Assembly (NCBI GenBank): GCA_947491025.1
Contig: CANLIC010000012.1
Coordinates: 1 to 64,000 of the forward strand
Direction: 5' to 3'
Source: Myxococcales bacterium
Lineage (GTDB): Bacteria > Myxococcota_A > UBA9042
Length of the DNA: 64,000 bases
The first letter of the stretch is position 1; each line of letters begins with the position of its first letter. Positions 1-8,830 of this stretch are shown in pieces. The notes under the pieces were generated by a model, which was given only the letters and a program-made list of their open reading frames with translations, was not told the origin of the DNA and did no database searches. The translations under genes and the position numbers were made by a program.

Positions 1-1572
1 GCCGGCGCCTGTGCGACGGTCGACTGGAAGGGCTGTGACGACGGCAAGACCCGCACCGCCGACGGCTGCGATCCCAAGCTCGGCTGCACCGCGACGCCGA
101 TCAACGGGCTGCATTGCGACCCGGTCAACGGCTGCTCCAAGGAGGCGCTCTGCAGCGGTGGCACCTGCAAGCCGAGCGCGAACGGCCGCATCTACACGCG
201 CAATCTCAACCTCCACGGCCTAGGCGATGTCGGTCATGACGTCGCGTACGCCGACGGCAAGATCAGCTTTGTCACCCCCAGCGACCCGGGCAGCACGCAG
301 CTGATGGCCAACACCTGCAATGACGCCCTCGACATCGAGACGAGCGAAGTCATCGGCGTGTGCAGCGACGTCAAGCTCAACGACGTCCACCGCGGCGTAC
401 AGGCCAAGTCGCTGTGGAGCCTGTGGGGAGACGCGACCGGAACCAAGGCGGCGACCCTGTGCGTGGGCGTCGGGCTCGCTGCCAAGAAGCACGCACTGCC
501 CGTGTGCGCCGGCTGCGGCGTGAGCGGCGTCGCCGTGGCGGTCACCATCGACGGCGGCGGCTGGGCGTTGACCCACGAGACGCTCGCCGGCGCCAAGGCC
601 GGCAAGCTGCACCGCTTCGACAAGGCGGGCAACAAAGGCCCCATGGCGGCCCTGCCTTGGTGCGGCGATGGCACCTGCGCGCTCGAGGAGACGGCGACCA
701 ATTGCGTAGCCGACTGCGCCGTCGCCAAGAACGGGAGCTGCCAGCAGAAATGCGGCGGCAAGGACCCATCGGGCAGCTGTCAGTGCGACACCGCCTGCGT
801 GGAGTTCAAGGATTGCTGCGCCGACTACGCCGCCGTCTGCCAGGCGAAGTCGGCGCTGACCCCGGTTGCCCTGGCCGCGATGCCGGATGCTTCGGCGCTC
901 GTCGCCTCCATCAGCGCTTCAGCAGCGCCGGACGCCGCGCAGCTCGACAAGGTCGACGTCGCCGGCAAGTCGGTCTGGTCGCGGACGCTCAAGCTGCAAG
1001 GTGCGCTGCAGCCGCGGGCGGTCGCCTCGAACACCAAGGGCTGGGCGGCGATGGTCGGGCGCTTTGAGCCCAACGCCGCGGTCCATGCGCCGGCCCACGC
1101 GCTGCTCGACGCCGCCGGCAAGACCGTCTGGCTCGAGGCGATCTCGCCGCCAGATATGGGCGAGGCCGACGCTGTGCTCATCGAGACCGACGGTGGGCTG
1201 GTGATGAGCGGCTGGCGAGACGACAAGGGCGTGCTGCGGCCCGCGATGTGGCGCGTCGATGCGGCTGGCAAGACGATGTGGTCGCGGATGATCTACCCAG
1301 GCCACGAGCTGCCGCTCACGCCGCGTCCAGGGCAGCTCGCCAGGGCGCCAGACGGCTACCTCGTCGCCGCGGCATCCAAAGGCACCACATCGCCGGTGGT
1401 TGCGATCATCCGCACCGACCTCAGCGGATTTGCCTCCTGCGTCGACGCCGGCACCTGCGCCGCCAACAAGGCCGACGCGTGCGACGATGGCAAGCCGTGC
1501 ACCGCCGACTCTTGCCATCCCATCAGCGGCTGCGTCTTCACGCCCGTCGCGGCGCCGGGCTGCGGCGGCTAG
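1..1572 (+). CDS. Cys-rich secreted protein with somatomedin-B-like module, 5' end cut by window
   Basis: The reading frame is open from base 1, so the gene starts outside the window; 523 residues are visible. The first 60 visible residues carry CDDG-type cysteine repeats. A CGDGTC...CVADC motif lies near visible residue 221, the same type as the three repeats in the protein ending at 8158. Residues about 243-282 have the cysteine pattern of a somatomedin-B domain: CQQKC, then CQCDTAC, then DCCADY and a final C. Residues about 285-490 have repeated 'AAGKTVW' / 'DAAGKTMWS' segments separated by Gly-rich strands, which suggests a beta-propeller. The C-terminus has another CDDGKPCTADSC repeat. 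It is probably an extracellular binding or adhesion protein. No enzymatic motif was seen. Signal peptide and true length are unknown. Confidence 0.85.
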   Translation, partial: AGACATVDWKGCDDGKTRTADGCDPKLGCTATPINGLHCDPVNGCSKEALCSGGTCKPSANGRIYTRNLNLHGLGDVGHDVAYADGKISFVTPSDPGSTQLMANTCNDALDIETSEVIGVCSDVKLNDVHRGVQAKSLWSLWGDATGTKAATLCVGVGLAAKKHALPVCAGCGVSGVAVAVTIDGGGWALTHETLAGAKAGKLHRFDKAGNKGPMAALPWCGDGTCALEETATNCVADCAVAKNGSCQQKCGGKDPSGSCQCDTACVEFKDCCADYAAVCQAKSALTPVALAAMPDASALVASISASAAPDAAQLDKVDVAGKSVWSRTLKLQGALQPRAVASNTKGWAAMVGRFEPNAAVHAPAHALLDAAGKTVWLEAISPPDMGEADAVLIETDGGLVMSGWRDDKGVLRPAMWRVDAAGKTMWSRMIYPGHELPLTPRPGQLARAPDGYLVAAASKGTTSPVVAIIRTDLSGFASCVDAGTCAANKADACDDGKPCTADSCHPISGCVFTPVAAPGCGG

Positions 1573-1696
1573 CGCGCCTTTTGGCAGCAAGGGCCGGGAC
1601 GGACGTGGTTGGTGGCGCTTCAGTCCCATCCGCGGCGGTATCAGGCAGAACGCTGGCCGCGCTCGGGCGCGGGAATCAGCGACAGGTCCCAGACCG

Positions 1697-2629
1697 CTAG
1701 CGAAATTGCCCAGGCGCGCGCACCTCGGCCTGGTAGTCCAGCAGGGCCGGTCGCTGCTCGAGGTGCGCCATCGCCAGCGCCGTGTCCATCGCGTGCAGGC
1801 CGAGGACCGACTCCGGGTGGTCGTCGCGGTAGCCGCCGAAGAGGGCCAGCGTCACCGGGATGGCCCGCTCCTTGCGCACGCCCTGGATCAGGCCGTAGAC
1901 GATCTCGCTGGCGCGCAGCCACTCCTCCGTCGTGCACTGATGGCCAAGCTGGTCCCATTCGTGCGAGTCGGCGCCATGCGCTACGCAGATGTAGTCGATG
2001 GAGCCCTCGGCGACGCGCGCCAGGAGGTCGGTCATTTTCTGTTCGAGGTCGCGCAGGTACTGCTGGTGCTGGCCGTTCGGGTTGAGATTGACGGGGATCG
2101 CCTGGTCGAGGTCGGGGCAGAAGGACCGCGAGTCCTCGATCGAGTTGCCGAAGTGGCCGTCGAGATCGACCCAAGCGCCGCGCAGGCCGCGCTCCCGATA
2201 GAGCTTGAGCCCTGCGATCACCTGACCGCTGAAGGTGCAAAAGCCGCTTCCTCTCGCCGGCTGGGCGTGATGAAACCCGCTGACCGGCGCCATTGTCAGG
2301 ATCTGCGGCTCGGCGTTGGCAGCGGTGATGGCCGCCAGCAGGCAGCCATTGGTCATCAAGACGGAGTCGCGAAACGCTGGTGACCACCGCAGGCCGTTGG
2401 ATTCGCAGAGGGGTGGCTCGCCATCGAGGAAGGCATCCACGTACGCGGGCGTGTGGGCGAGCAGCAGGTCCTCGCGGCGGATCGCGGCGAAGTCGTCATG
2501 GAGCGCGATGTGGGGCCACAGCGGGGAGCGCTGCAGGAATTCCACAAACCGGCGCGGCTTGGTCGGTGACTTCGAGTAGTTGCCAGGCTCGTCTTGCGGG
2601 CACATGTCGTGTCGGTAGAAGAGGCGCAT
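1697..2629 (-). CDS. Histone deacetylase / acetylpolyamine amidohydrolase family protein
   Basis: 310 residues, close to bacterial HDAC-like hydrolases, which use Zn to remove acetyl groups from amines such as acetylated polyamines or lysines. Family motifs are in order: GFHHAQPARGSGFC (His pair and GFC), then WVDLDGHFGN (Zn ligands Asp and His of the usual D-x-D-x-H-H-G), then AHGADSHEWDQLG (third Zn-ligand Asp). In the second motif the second His is Phe. Starts at ATG with MRLFYRHDMC, a typical family N-terminus. It converges on the preceding Cys-rich gene and appears to be its own transcription unit. The substrate cannot be told from sequence. Confidence 0.85.
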   Translation of the reverse strand: MRLFYRHDMCPQDEPGNYSKSPTKPRRFVEFLQRSPLWPHIALHDDFAAIRREDLLLAHTPAYVDAFLDGEPPLCESNGLRWSPAFRDSVLMTNGCLLAAITAANAEPQILTMAPVSGFHHAQPARGSGFCTFSGQVIAGLKLYRERGLRGAWVDLDGHFGNSIEDSRSFCPDLDQAIPVNLNPNGQHQQYLRDLEQKMTDLLARVAEGSIDYICVAHGADSHEWDQLGHQCTTEEWLRASEIVYGLIQGVRKERAIPVTLALFGGYRDDHPESVLGLHAMDTALAMAHLEQRPALLDYQAEVRAPGQFR

Positions 2630-3228
2630 GGGGCGGTCCTTGGGTCGCGGGGCGCTCGTTGCCGCCTCATGGGATTGAAGGCTTTCGCCTGCTGGATCGA
2701 CTCCAATCGGTGACGCCGTGTCGGGTTCGGCGGATCGCCCGCCGGCGAGGATAAGATGCGCCTTGTGGCTCCGGCTGCATCGGAGCGTGATGCCTTCGAC
2801 AACGCCCAGTCAGCTTGGAGCAATGCGGCCCGAGCGCAAGTGCCGGGCACGTGTCGCTGCGTCGGGTGGTCGCCGGCGCGGGGCGAACTCCGCCTCGCGC
2901 CCGGGCGATGGTCGATGGGCTTGGACGCGACGTGCAACCGGCCGCCGCTCGCTGCCTGCCCCGTCCTGGCATCACAGCGCGGTCGTTACAACCGCGACCT
3001 GGGCGTCGATAGACCGCTGGAAGACTTCTTGGCGCGATGCTGCCCCGCCGCCGAGGTTGGACCGTCAGAGGCCAGCGCGCCTGGGCCAGGCGGTCGACTT
3101 CCGGAGCGAGCCATGGACGATTTGCGCTGGGCGTCCGCGAAGGGCCGTGCTATCTTCAGGAGTTGGACGCGGCGTCAGGTCCGAGCTGGAGTTCGCACGC
3201 CTGAGCGTCCCCGAACGGCGAGGTCCCC
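2630..3228. other. Intergenic region, no gene recognised
   Basis: About 600 bases between the divergent HDAC-like gene and a lipoprotein gene. Open frames exist on both strands but their translations are Arg/Pro/Ala-rich without motifs, as expected by chance at this GC content. It should hold both promoters; I could not identify a convincing -35/-10 pair. Confidence 0.5.
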
Positions 3229-4203
3229 GTGAACCGCAGCTGCGAAGTCGCCGTGTGGATCGCGGTGGGCGCCGTCCTGTTCGCCGGCTGTGGCGCGAAG
3301 TCGACGACTGGCCCCGGCCAATCGGAAGACGCCGGCGCCAGCGCGGACGACAGCAAAATGAGCGACGGCGCTGTTTCGCCAGTCGTCGCCGAGGCCGGCC
3401 TTGACTCCATGGCGGCGAGCGCGGACGGCGACAGCACCGATGGGCCAAGCCTTGCGGACACGGAAATCGACAGTGGCCTCAACCCGGCCGTCGACGCGCC
3501 TCTCGACGCCACGGTTACGGTCGATGCCGCATTCGATGGCGACGCCACGGACAGCGCCGCCGAGCCAAGCGCCGACTGCGGTCAGGGCGCTGGCGGCGAC
3601 AGTGACGCCTCACCCGTCGGCTACCCATGCCCGGGTCCGGACAAGCCGGCGGCCGGCGCTGTGGTCCCTGGGCCGCCCAAGCCGGATATGCCGACTTGCA
3701 GCTGGCAGCCTCCAGCCCTCTTCAAGGGTGCCACACCGCCACCGCCGACGTTGCAGGTGCAGACCGGCGCGGCCGACGCCAGCGGCGCCTTCGTGCCGTA
3801 CCAGGACGGCGATTGGCTGGGGATGTTCCACGGCGTTCAAGGCGGCTTCCACATCAACGTCGGCTTGCGGGTCGTGGTGCCGGGGCTGACGGTCGACAAG
3901 GCCAAAGTGCAAATGGAGGTCCGCACCTACGATGGCTGCAGCCTCGTCGGCTACAGCCTTGCGCCGGTGGTGTACCCGCTGCAGCAGCCGGACGGGAGCT
4001 ACGTCTTCGGCACGTTGGAGAGTCCCGGGGTGCAGGGCATCTTCGTCAATGACTGCAAGGAGGGCCTCAAGGGGACGGCGTCCAAGGACTTCTGCAATCG
4101 CTGGTTCCTGCTCCGCGTCGCGGTCCGCGAACTGTCGACGGGCCTGTGGGGCGAGCAGGCGCTCCGCTTTCGGACCTTCGACGTCTCCAACAAGGGGAGT
4201 TGA
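3229..4203 (+). CDS. Putative lipoprotein of unknown function
   Basis: 324 residues from a GTG start. A hydrophobic stretch ends in the lipobox LFAGC, with the cysteine about residue 21, so it should be exported and lipidated. Residues about 25-135 are an Asp/Ala/Ser/Gly-rich linker like those of the other lipoproteins here. The remaining 190 residues form a folded-looking domain with several cysteines, rich in beta-type sequence, that I do not recognise. The ATG of no other codon gives a signal peptide. The stop codon touches a transposase remnant on the opposite strand, so the 3' end may have been altered by insertion. Confidence 0.8.
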   Translation: MNRSCEVAVWIAVGAVLFAGCGAKSTTGPGQSEDAGASADDSKMSDGAVSPVVAEAGLDSMAASADGDSTDGPSLADTEIDSGLNPAVDAPLDATVTVDAAFDGDATDSAAEPSADCGQGAGGDSDASPVGYPCPGPDKPAAGAVVPGPPKPDMPTCSWQPPALFKGATPPPPTLQVQTGAADASGAFVPYQDGDWLGMFHGVQGGFHINVGLRVVVPGLTVDKAKVQMEVRTYDGCSLVGYSLAPVVYPLQQPDGSYVFGTLESPGVQGIFVNDCKEGLKGTASKDFCNRWFLLRVAVRELSTGLWGEQALRFRTFDVSNKGS

Positions 4204-4204
4204 C

Positions 4205-4522
4205 CGAGCGGTGCAGCACCTGCCGCAGCTCGTCGAAGACCAGCCGCAGCAGCGTGTCGCGACAGGTGGTGTCCGCGATGCGCTGGGGAAGCCCCAGCAG
4301 TTTGCGCGTCGCCATGCTCATGTCGACGTTGAGGTCCTCGACCTCCGCGAGGCCTTTGCAGCCTGCCATCATGCCAACGAGCATGAGCCGGCCAGCTGGG
4401 ACGATCGACGCGTGGCGACGGCCTTTGCGGTCGCGCGTGTCGGTCAAGTCTTCCAGTCTGAGCGGTGGGAAGCGCTTGCTGATGACGCCGAGCAATCGGC
4501 GTGTCATTCTCGGTGTGGCCAT
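4205..4522 (-). pseudogene. N-terminal remnant of a DDE transposase
   Basis: About 106 codons starting at an ATG (MATPRMTRR). The translation contains LTDTRDRKGRRH, LMLVGMMAGCKGLAEVED and RIADTTCRDTLLRLVFDEL, the pattern of N-terminal regions of IS4/ISAs1-type transposases (D-x-R-x-x-x-G-x-R-H, a hydrophobic helix with a Gly, then a degenerate helix-turn-helix). Recognisable similarity stops at the opposite-strand lipoprotein stop codon, and the catalytic DDE part is missing. I saw no inverted repeats that would define the element ends. Confidence 0.6.
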
Positions 4523-4869
4523 GAACCGTTCCTTCGGTGCGTGGCCTTGTCCGACCGACGTACCACCGATGGGTGGAGTTGCCGGGGCCGCCACAGCACC
4601 AGCACACAACGCCACGCGGTGTGCAAAGCTGCGTCGCGTCGGACGATCTTGCTACGAACATGTGCAGCGCGCACAAAGACAGGTAGCGACCGGCGCGTGT
4701 CGCGGTTCTGGCGTCAGGGCTTGGCGATCTTCAATCGGATCTGGCCAATGGGGCTTGCGTCGGCAATGGCCATCCACCGGGGCAACGAGGCCTCACGCGG
4801 CGGCAGTACGCTTGCGTCCCCCCGTGGCATCGCGTTCCATGTTCAGCCTGGACCCGCGGAGTACGTCGA
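4523..4869. other. Intergenic region upstream of the beta-helix gene
   Basis: About 350 bases with no supportable gene. It probably includes residual insertion-element DNA next to the transposase remnant and the promoter of the following gene; neither can be delimited by eye. Confidence 0.4.
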
Positions 4870-5970
4870 ATGCCAGCCATGGACCACCGCCAGCCCAAGT
4901 CGCGCCCGCGCCCGCCCATGGGCCCGGGCGAGCGGCCGGCGTCTGGCCAGTCGTCTGCCCTGCAAGGCACGGGCTACGCCGCACAGCGCGAGCGCCTGCG
5001 GCCGGGCGCTGAGTCGAAGCCGATGGCGCAATTCGAAGTGCTCGGCGAGCGCTTCGACACCTTGCAGCAGGTTCACGATCACCTGGTGGCGGTGGCGCCG
5101 CCGGGGCCCGAGGTGGTGATTCGGCTGACCGACGGCGCGGAGAACCGGCCGACTTCGCAGACGACCTGGAGCTACTACCAGCCCGGCCAGAAGATCGTGC
5201 TCGACGGCGTCGGTCGGCGGGTCGACGGCATGCGCGGCGAGAGGCCTACGCTCGGCTACTTCCTGTCCTACCGCCCCATCATCGGCGAAGGCCATGGCCA
5301 AGACCGGCCGGCAGCGGCCAACCTCGAGGTCCGCAACCTGACGATTCGCGGCTTTCAGTCGGGAGGCATCGAGATCTCGCCGCAGACGGGCGCGGGCAAA
5401 GAGCACGCGTGGGATGGTGGACGGACGGCTTTCCTCAGCGGGGCCCACATCCACGGTGTCCGCTTCAAGGACCTCGGCAGCAAGCGCTCCGCGCCGGGCG
5501 ATGCCAACTGGTCGAAGCTGCAATTTGGCGCCGGCGGCATCATGGCGCGCGGCCTGACGAACTCCCTCATCGAGGGCAATGAGTTCTCGCGCCTCGAGAA
5601 TGGCTCGGTCGAAGGCGCAGCCAATGGCGGCAAGGCCGGCCCGCAGCTGATGCACGCGGTCTACTTGAACAACCAGAGCAGCGGCAACACCATCCGCGAC
5701 AACCGCTTCGACGCGATCTCGGGCGACCCCCTCCGCGTCTCCAACGGCAGCGACAACAACCAGGTGTTGAACAACCGCAGCGACAACGCCGGCAAGCAGG
5801 CCTTCGTCTCCGACTGGTTCAACAACAAAGACCCGAAGAACCCGCAGACCGCCTCGCACGGCACCGTCCTCGCTGGCAATCAGATCGGCAGCGGTTACGG
5901 CGGCGGGCGCGGCGTCAAGCCCTTCCACCGCAAGGAGAGCAAGGGTGTACGGCCTGAGCTCGCGCGCTAG
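4870..5970 (+). CDS. Parallel beta-helix (pectate-lyase-fold-like) protein with Y-A-x5-L-x-P tag
   Basis: 366 residues. The N-terminus is Pro/Arg/Ser-rich without a signal peptide and holds GYAAQRERLRPG at about residues 35-46, a short motif that recurs in the CHAP protein at 48624. Residues about 150-350 show beta-helix coils: short strands with Asn ladders such as LEVRNLTIRGFQ, NSLIEGNEFSRLENG, NTIRDNRFDAI and NNQVLNNRSDN, as in right-handed parallel beta-helix proteins (NosD/pectate lyase type). No catalytic set can be assigned. A GGAG lies eight bases before the ATG. The gene overlaps the next one by 26 bases, which suggests co-translation with the phosphodiester glycosidase. Possibly a polysaccharide-binding or -cleaving protein. 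Confidence 0.75.
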   Translation: MPAMDHRQPKSRPRPPMGPGERPASGQSSALQGTGYAAQRERLRPGAESKPMAQFEVLGERFDTLQQVHDHLVAVAPPGPEVVIRLTDGAENRPTSQTTWSYYQPGQKIVLDGVGRRVDGMRGERPTLGYFLSYRPIIGEGHGQDRPAAANLEVRNLTIRGFQSGGIEISPQTGAGKEHAWDGGRTAFLSGAHIHGVRFKDLGSKRSAPGDANWSKLQFGAGGIMARGLTNSLIEGNEFSRLENGSVEGAANGGKAGPQLMHAVYLNNQSSGNTIRDNRFDAISGDPLRVSNGSDNNQVLNNRSDNAGKQAFVSDWFNNKDPKNPQTASHGTVLAGNQIGSGYGGGRGVKPFHRKESKGVRPELAR

Positions 5971-8158
5971 CGCTCAGCCGAGCTGGCGCTGGCGGACCGT
6001 GGCGATGGCGGCGGGTGCCGCGCTGGCGCTCGCTGTCTTGGCGACCCTGCCGCAGCCCCTCCTGGCCCTGACGCTGACCAAGGTCGAGAGCATCAAGCCG
6101 GCACCCGGCGTCACCGTCGAGCACTACAAGGTCACCACGCCCAAGGCCCACGTCTGGGTCGCCAAGATCGAGCTGTGCACCAGCGGCGTGCACCTCGACG
6201 CGACGCGCGCGCCCAAGTCGCTGCAGACCGCGGCGGCCTGGGGTGCGGCGCGCGGTGCCAAGCTCGTGACCAATGGCGACTTCTACAAGACCGGGCCGGT
6301 GCGCGTGTACGGCGACGCTGTCGGCGAGGGCATCCGCTGGCCGCTGGTCCAAACCGGCCTCGACCCGGCGTACAAGTCCGAGTGGTATTGGAATGACGCC
6401 GGCTGGATCGCGTTTCTGCACGATGGCGTCCAGTTCAGCCACACCGGCTGGCAGAAGAAGAACGGCAAGGGCCTGGTCGAAGGCTGGTCGCCGACCCAAG
6501 TCACCGCCGCCCTGCCAGCCGGGGTCCTGGCGCTGGTCGGCGGCTTCCCCGAGCTGGTCATCGAGGGCAAGGTCTACACCTGCGCCAATCCGACCGCGGA
6601 CACGTGTTTTCCAGACCGCTCCGACATGCGGGCGCGCCACCCACGCACCGCCATGGGGCTCACGGCGGACTTGAAGACCTTCCTGCTGGTCGTGGTCGAT
6701 GGCCGCACCTCGACCTCCATCGGCATGTACGGCACGGAGCTGGCGGAGCTCATGGGTCAGCTCGGCGCCCACGAGGCCTTCAACCTCGACGGTGGCGGCT
6801 CCTCGCAGCTCTGGGTCGCAGGTGAGGGCACAATCAACGACGCGGACGGCAACAACAACGGCGGCGGACTGCGCACAGTCGCCAACCACTGGGGCGTGCT
6901 GGCAGGCTCGACGACCGGCTACCCCGCCCGGCCCGGCCACTGCGTCGCGCAGCCGGTGTGTGCCGCAATTCCCGCAGCGGGAGCGACGCTGGAAGAGACC
7001 TCGGCCTGCTTTCGCATGTTCGGCACGCCCGCCAACTGGCACAGCGAAAAAGTGGGCTCGGCGGGCGCGCTGCGCTGGACCAACGCCGGCAACGACGCCG
7101 CGGCCGACAACTGGGCGTGGTGGCGGCTGGAATTGGCCGAGGCCGGGACCTACAAGGTCGAGGTGGCGACCTATGCCACCTACGGCAAGTTCAAGTCGAC
7201 GCACTATGACGTGCGAGCGGCCGGCGTGACCAAGTCGCTCACGAAGGACCAGTCGCAATCGAACAAGGGTTGGATCGACCTCGGCACCTACGCCTTTGCC
7301 GCCGGCGGCGCGCAGTGGGTCGCTGTTTTCGACGATCACACCGGCGCACCCGTCAAAGACCAACACATCGTCGCCGATGCGGTACGGCTGACGCGCCTGG
7401 AGCCCTGGTGTGGCAGCGGGACCTGCGGCGGCGCCGAGACGTGTACTTCCTGCCCCGCTGACTGCGGCGTCTGCCCGCCTGTCTGTGGCGACGGCGACTG
7501 CAAAGGCGGCGAGACCTGCACCGGCTGTCCCGCCGACTGCGGCGTCTGCCCGCCGACCTGTGGCGATGGCGACTGCAACGGCGCTGAGACCTGCAAAGGC
7601 TGTCCCGCCGACTGCGGCGTCTGTCCGGTGCCCGACGCCGGGGGACCCGAGGACGCCGGCATCGCAGACGGCAGCAGCGGCAACGGCGAGCCCATCGATG
7701 TGGGCGCAAGCGACGGCCAGACGATCGAGACGATCGGCGGCAGCGACGGCTTCAGCGGCAGCGACAGTGGCGACGGCATGCCCGACAGCGAGGACTGCCC
7801 CGTCGTGGACGGACTCGAAGCCGGCGCCCCATGCCCCGACAGCGCGAGCGCGGACAGCGACCACGGCGACGGTGGGCGCCTCAGGACAGAGGTCGATGAC
7901 GCCGCTGTCCCCGGCGGCGACGGCGAACCTGGCCTAGAAGCCGACGGCGACGTCGGAGGCAATCGGGCGCACTTGGTGGTGACCCATCCGCCCAGCGCGG
8001 GCTGCTCGACGGCTCACCCCGGGCGACGCGCGCCAAGCACCGAGGCCTGGCTCTTGGCGGCGGTGGCGATCGCGTGGTGCGCATGGCGCCGCGGTGAGCG
8101 TCGCGGTGGTCGATGCACCCTAGACCACCAGGCAGAGACGGCATCGCCAGCGCCGTGA
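5945..8158 (+). CDS. Phosphodiester glycosidase (NAGPA-like) with golvesin-like domain, Cys repeats and MYXO-CTERM tail
   Basis: 737 residues from GTG, with an AGGAG upstream inside the preceding gene. Residues 17-42 form a signal peptide. Residues about 60-325 match the phosphodiester glycosidase (DUF2233, NAGPA) family: TNGDFY near 110, RHPRTAMGL, LLVVVDGR and NLDGGGSS near 282. Such enzymes remove sugars linked through phosphodiesters. Residues about 355-485 (WAWWRLELAEAGTYKVEV, VADAVRLTR) resemble the golvesin/xanthan-lyase C-terminal beta domain. Residues 488-562 are three exact 25-residue repeats of the form CGDGDCxxxETCxxCPADCGVCP. An Asp/Gly/Ser linker follows, then GCST, a hydrophobic segment and WRRGERR, which resembles a MYXO-CTERM sorting tail. 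It therefore probably ends up on the cell surface. Confidence 0.88.
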   Translation: MYGLSSRASAQPSWRWRTVAMAAGAALALAVLATLPQPLLALTLTKVESIKPAPGVTVEHYKVTTPKAHVWVAKIELCTSGVHLDATRAPKSLQTAAAWGAARGAKLVTNGDFYKTGPVRVYGDAVGEGIRWPLVQTGLDPAYKSEWYWNDAGWIAFLHDGVQFSHTGWQKKNGKGLVEGWSPTQVTAALPAGVLALVGGFPELVIEGKVYTCANPTADTCFPDRSDMRARHPRTAMGLTADLKTFLLVVVDGRTSTSIGMYGTELAELMGQLGAHEAFNLDGGGSSQLWVAGEGTINDADGNNNGGGLRTVANHWGVLAGSTTGYPARPGHCVAQPVCAAIPAAGATLEETSACFRMFGTPANWHSEKVGSAGALRWTNAGNDAAADNWAWWRLELAEAGTYKVEVATYATYGKFKSTHYDVRAAGVTKSLTKDQSQSNKGWIDLGTYAFAAGGAQWVAVFDDHTGAPVKDQHIVADAVRLTRLEPWCGSGTCGGAETCTSCPADCGVCPPVCGDGDCKGGETCTGCPADCGVCPPTCGDGDCNGAETCKGCPADCGVCPVPDAGGPEDAGIADGSSGNGEPIDVGASDGQTIETIGGSDGFSGSDSGDGMPDSEDCPVVDGLEAGAPCPDSASADSDHGDGGRLRTEVDDAAVPGGDGEPGLEADGDVGGNRAHLVVTHPPSAGCSTAHPGRRAPSTEAWLLAAVAIAWCAWRRGERRGGRCTLDHQAETASPAP
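7406..7630 (+). repeat. Three tandem 75-bp coding repeats
   Basis: Units 7406-7480, 7481-7555 and 7556-7630 are in frame and each encode 25 residues of the CGDGxC-ETC-CPADCGVCP type. Units 2 and 3 are much more alike in DNA than either is to unit 1, which points to recent duplication. A single related copy occurs near 661-720. Confidence 0.85.
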
Positions 8159-8830
8159 CCGGATGGCACGAATTTCTGGCGCGTACGCACGCCATGCGCC
8201 GCATTGCCAACGACGCGGCGCACAGCCGACACCTCAGCGTCTCGCGACCAGCGCCATCGGCCCCCATCCCCAGCGAATTCGTTTTGGGCTCCGCCGCCAA
8301 ACTTGGTTTCCTTAGGTTTCATGGGCATCTAGGCGCTGCGGTAGAGCGGCGTCAGCCCCTGTGAACCGGCATCCACCTGGGCGGGCGTGGAACTCCCAGC
8401 CAGACGTGGTGTGGGGCGCGCAGCAGCGGGCCCCGTTGGCATTGCACCCAGATCGGGTAGAGCGACGGGCGGAGGCTCTTGAAGCCATGCGCGTGGCAGC
8501 CTCCCGGCGATGGGTGAAGGGTGAACATGCGCCGCAGGCGGTTCCGACATGCCCTCTGCGGATGTCAGAGCCGAGCGCGTATCGGTCGGGCGGGAAACCC
8601 GCCGCGGAGCAGCCTGCCGCTGGCCACGTTGCCCTCGGCATCAACCACGGAGGAGCCCAACGCGCCCCGGCCTTGCCCGATGCTGGTCGTGCGCAGCCAG
8701 GGGTATTTGTGGGGCGAAGGCCGTCTGGTCGAGGTTCGATGCACCAGCAAGCTCGTCGAGCGCCTGCGGGATGCGTACCGCGCTTGGCGCGCTCCACCTG
8801 TATCCACGGCGCGACATCGGCGACAGGGGA
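8159..8830. other. Long non-coding or decayed region
   Basis: About 670 bases between convergent genes. Minus-strand translation of 8565-8760 gives stretches in more than one frame that look protein-like (for example ALGSSVVDAEGNVASGRLL in one frame and ALDELAGASNLDQ in another), as a frameshifted relic might. There is no intact frame with a ribosome site and no family match I can name. Confidence 0.35.

Noticed and set aside
2718..3404. Plus-strand 228-codon frame before the lipoprotein at 3229
   Set aside because: Arg-rich, motif-free, and it runs into the lipoprotein gene in another frame without a plausible ribosome site.
4870..8158. A contractile injection system locus near the tagged beta-helix protein
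   Set aside because: No sheath, tube, baseplate or AAA+ ATPase gene occurs in the window, so only the motif is reported.
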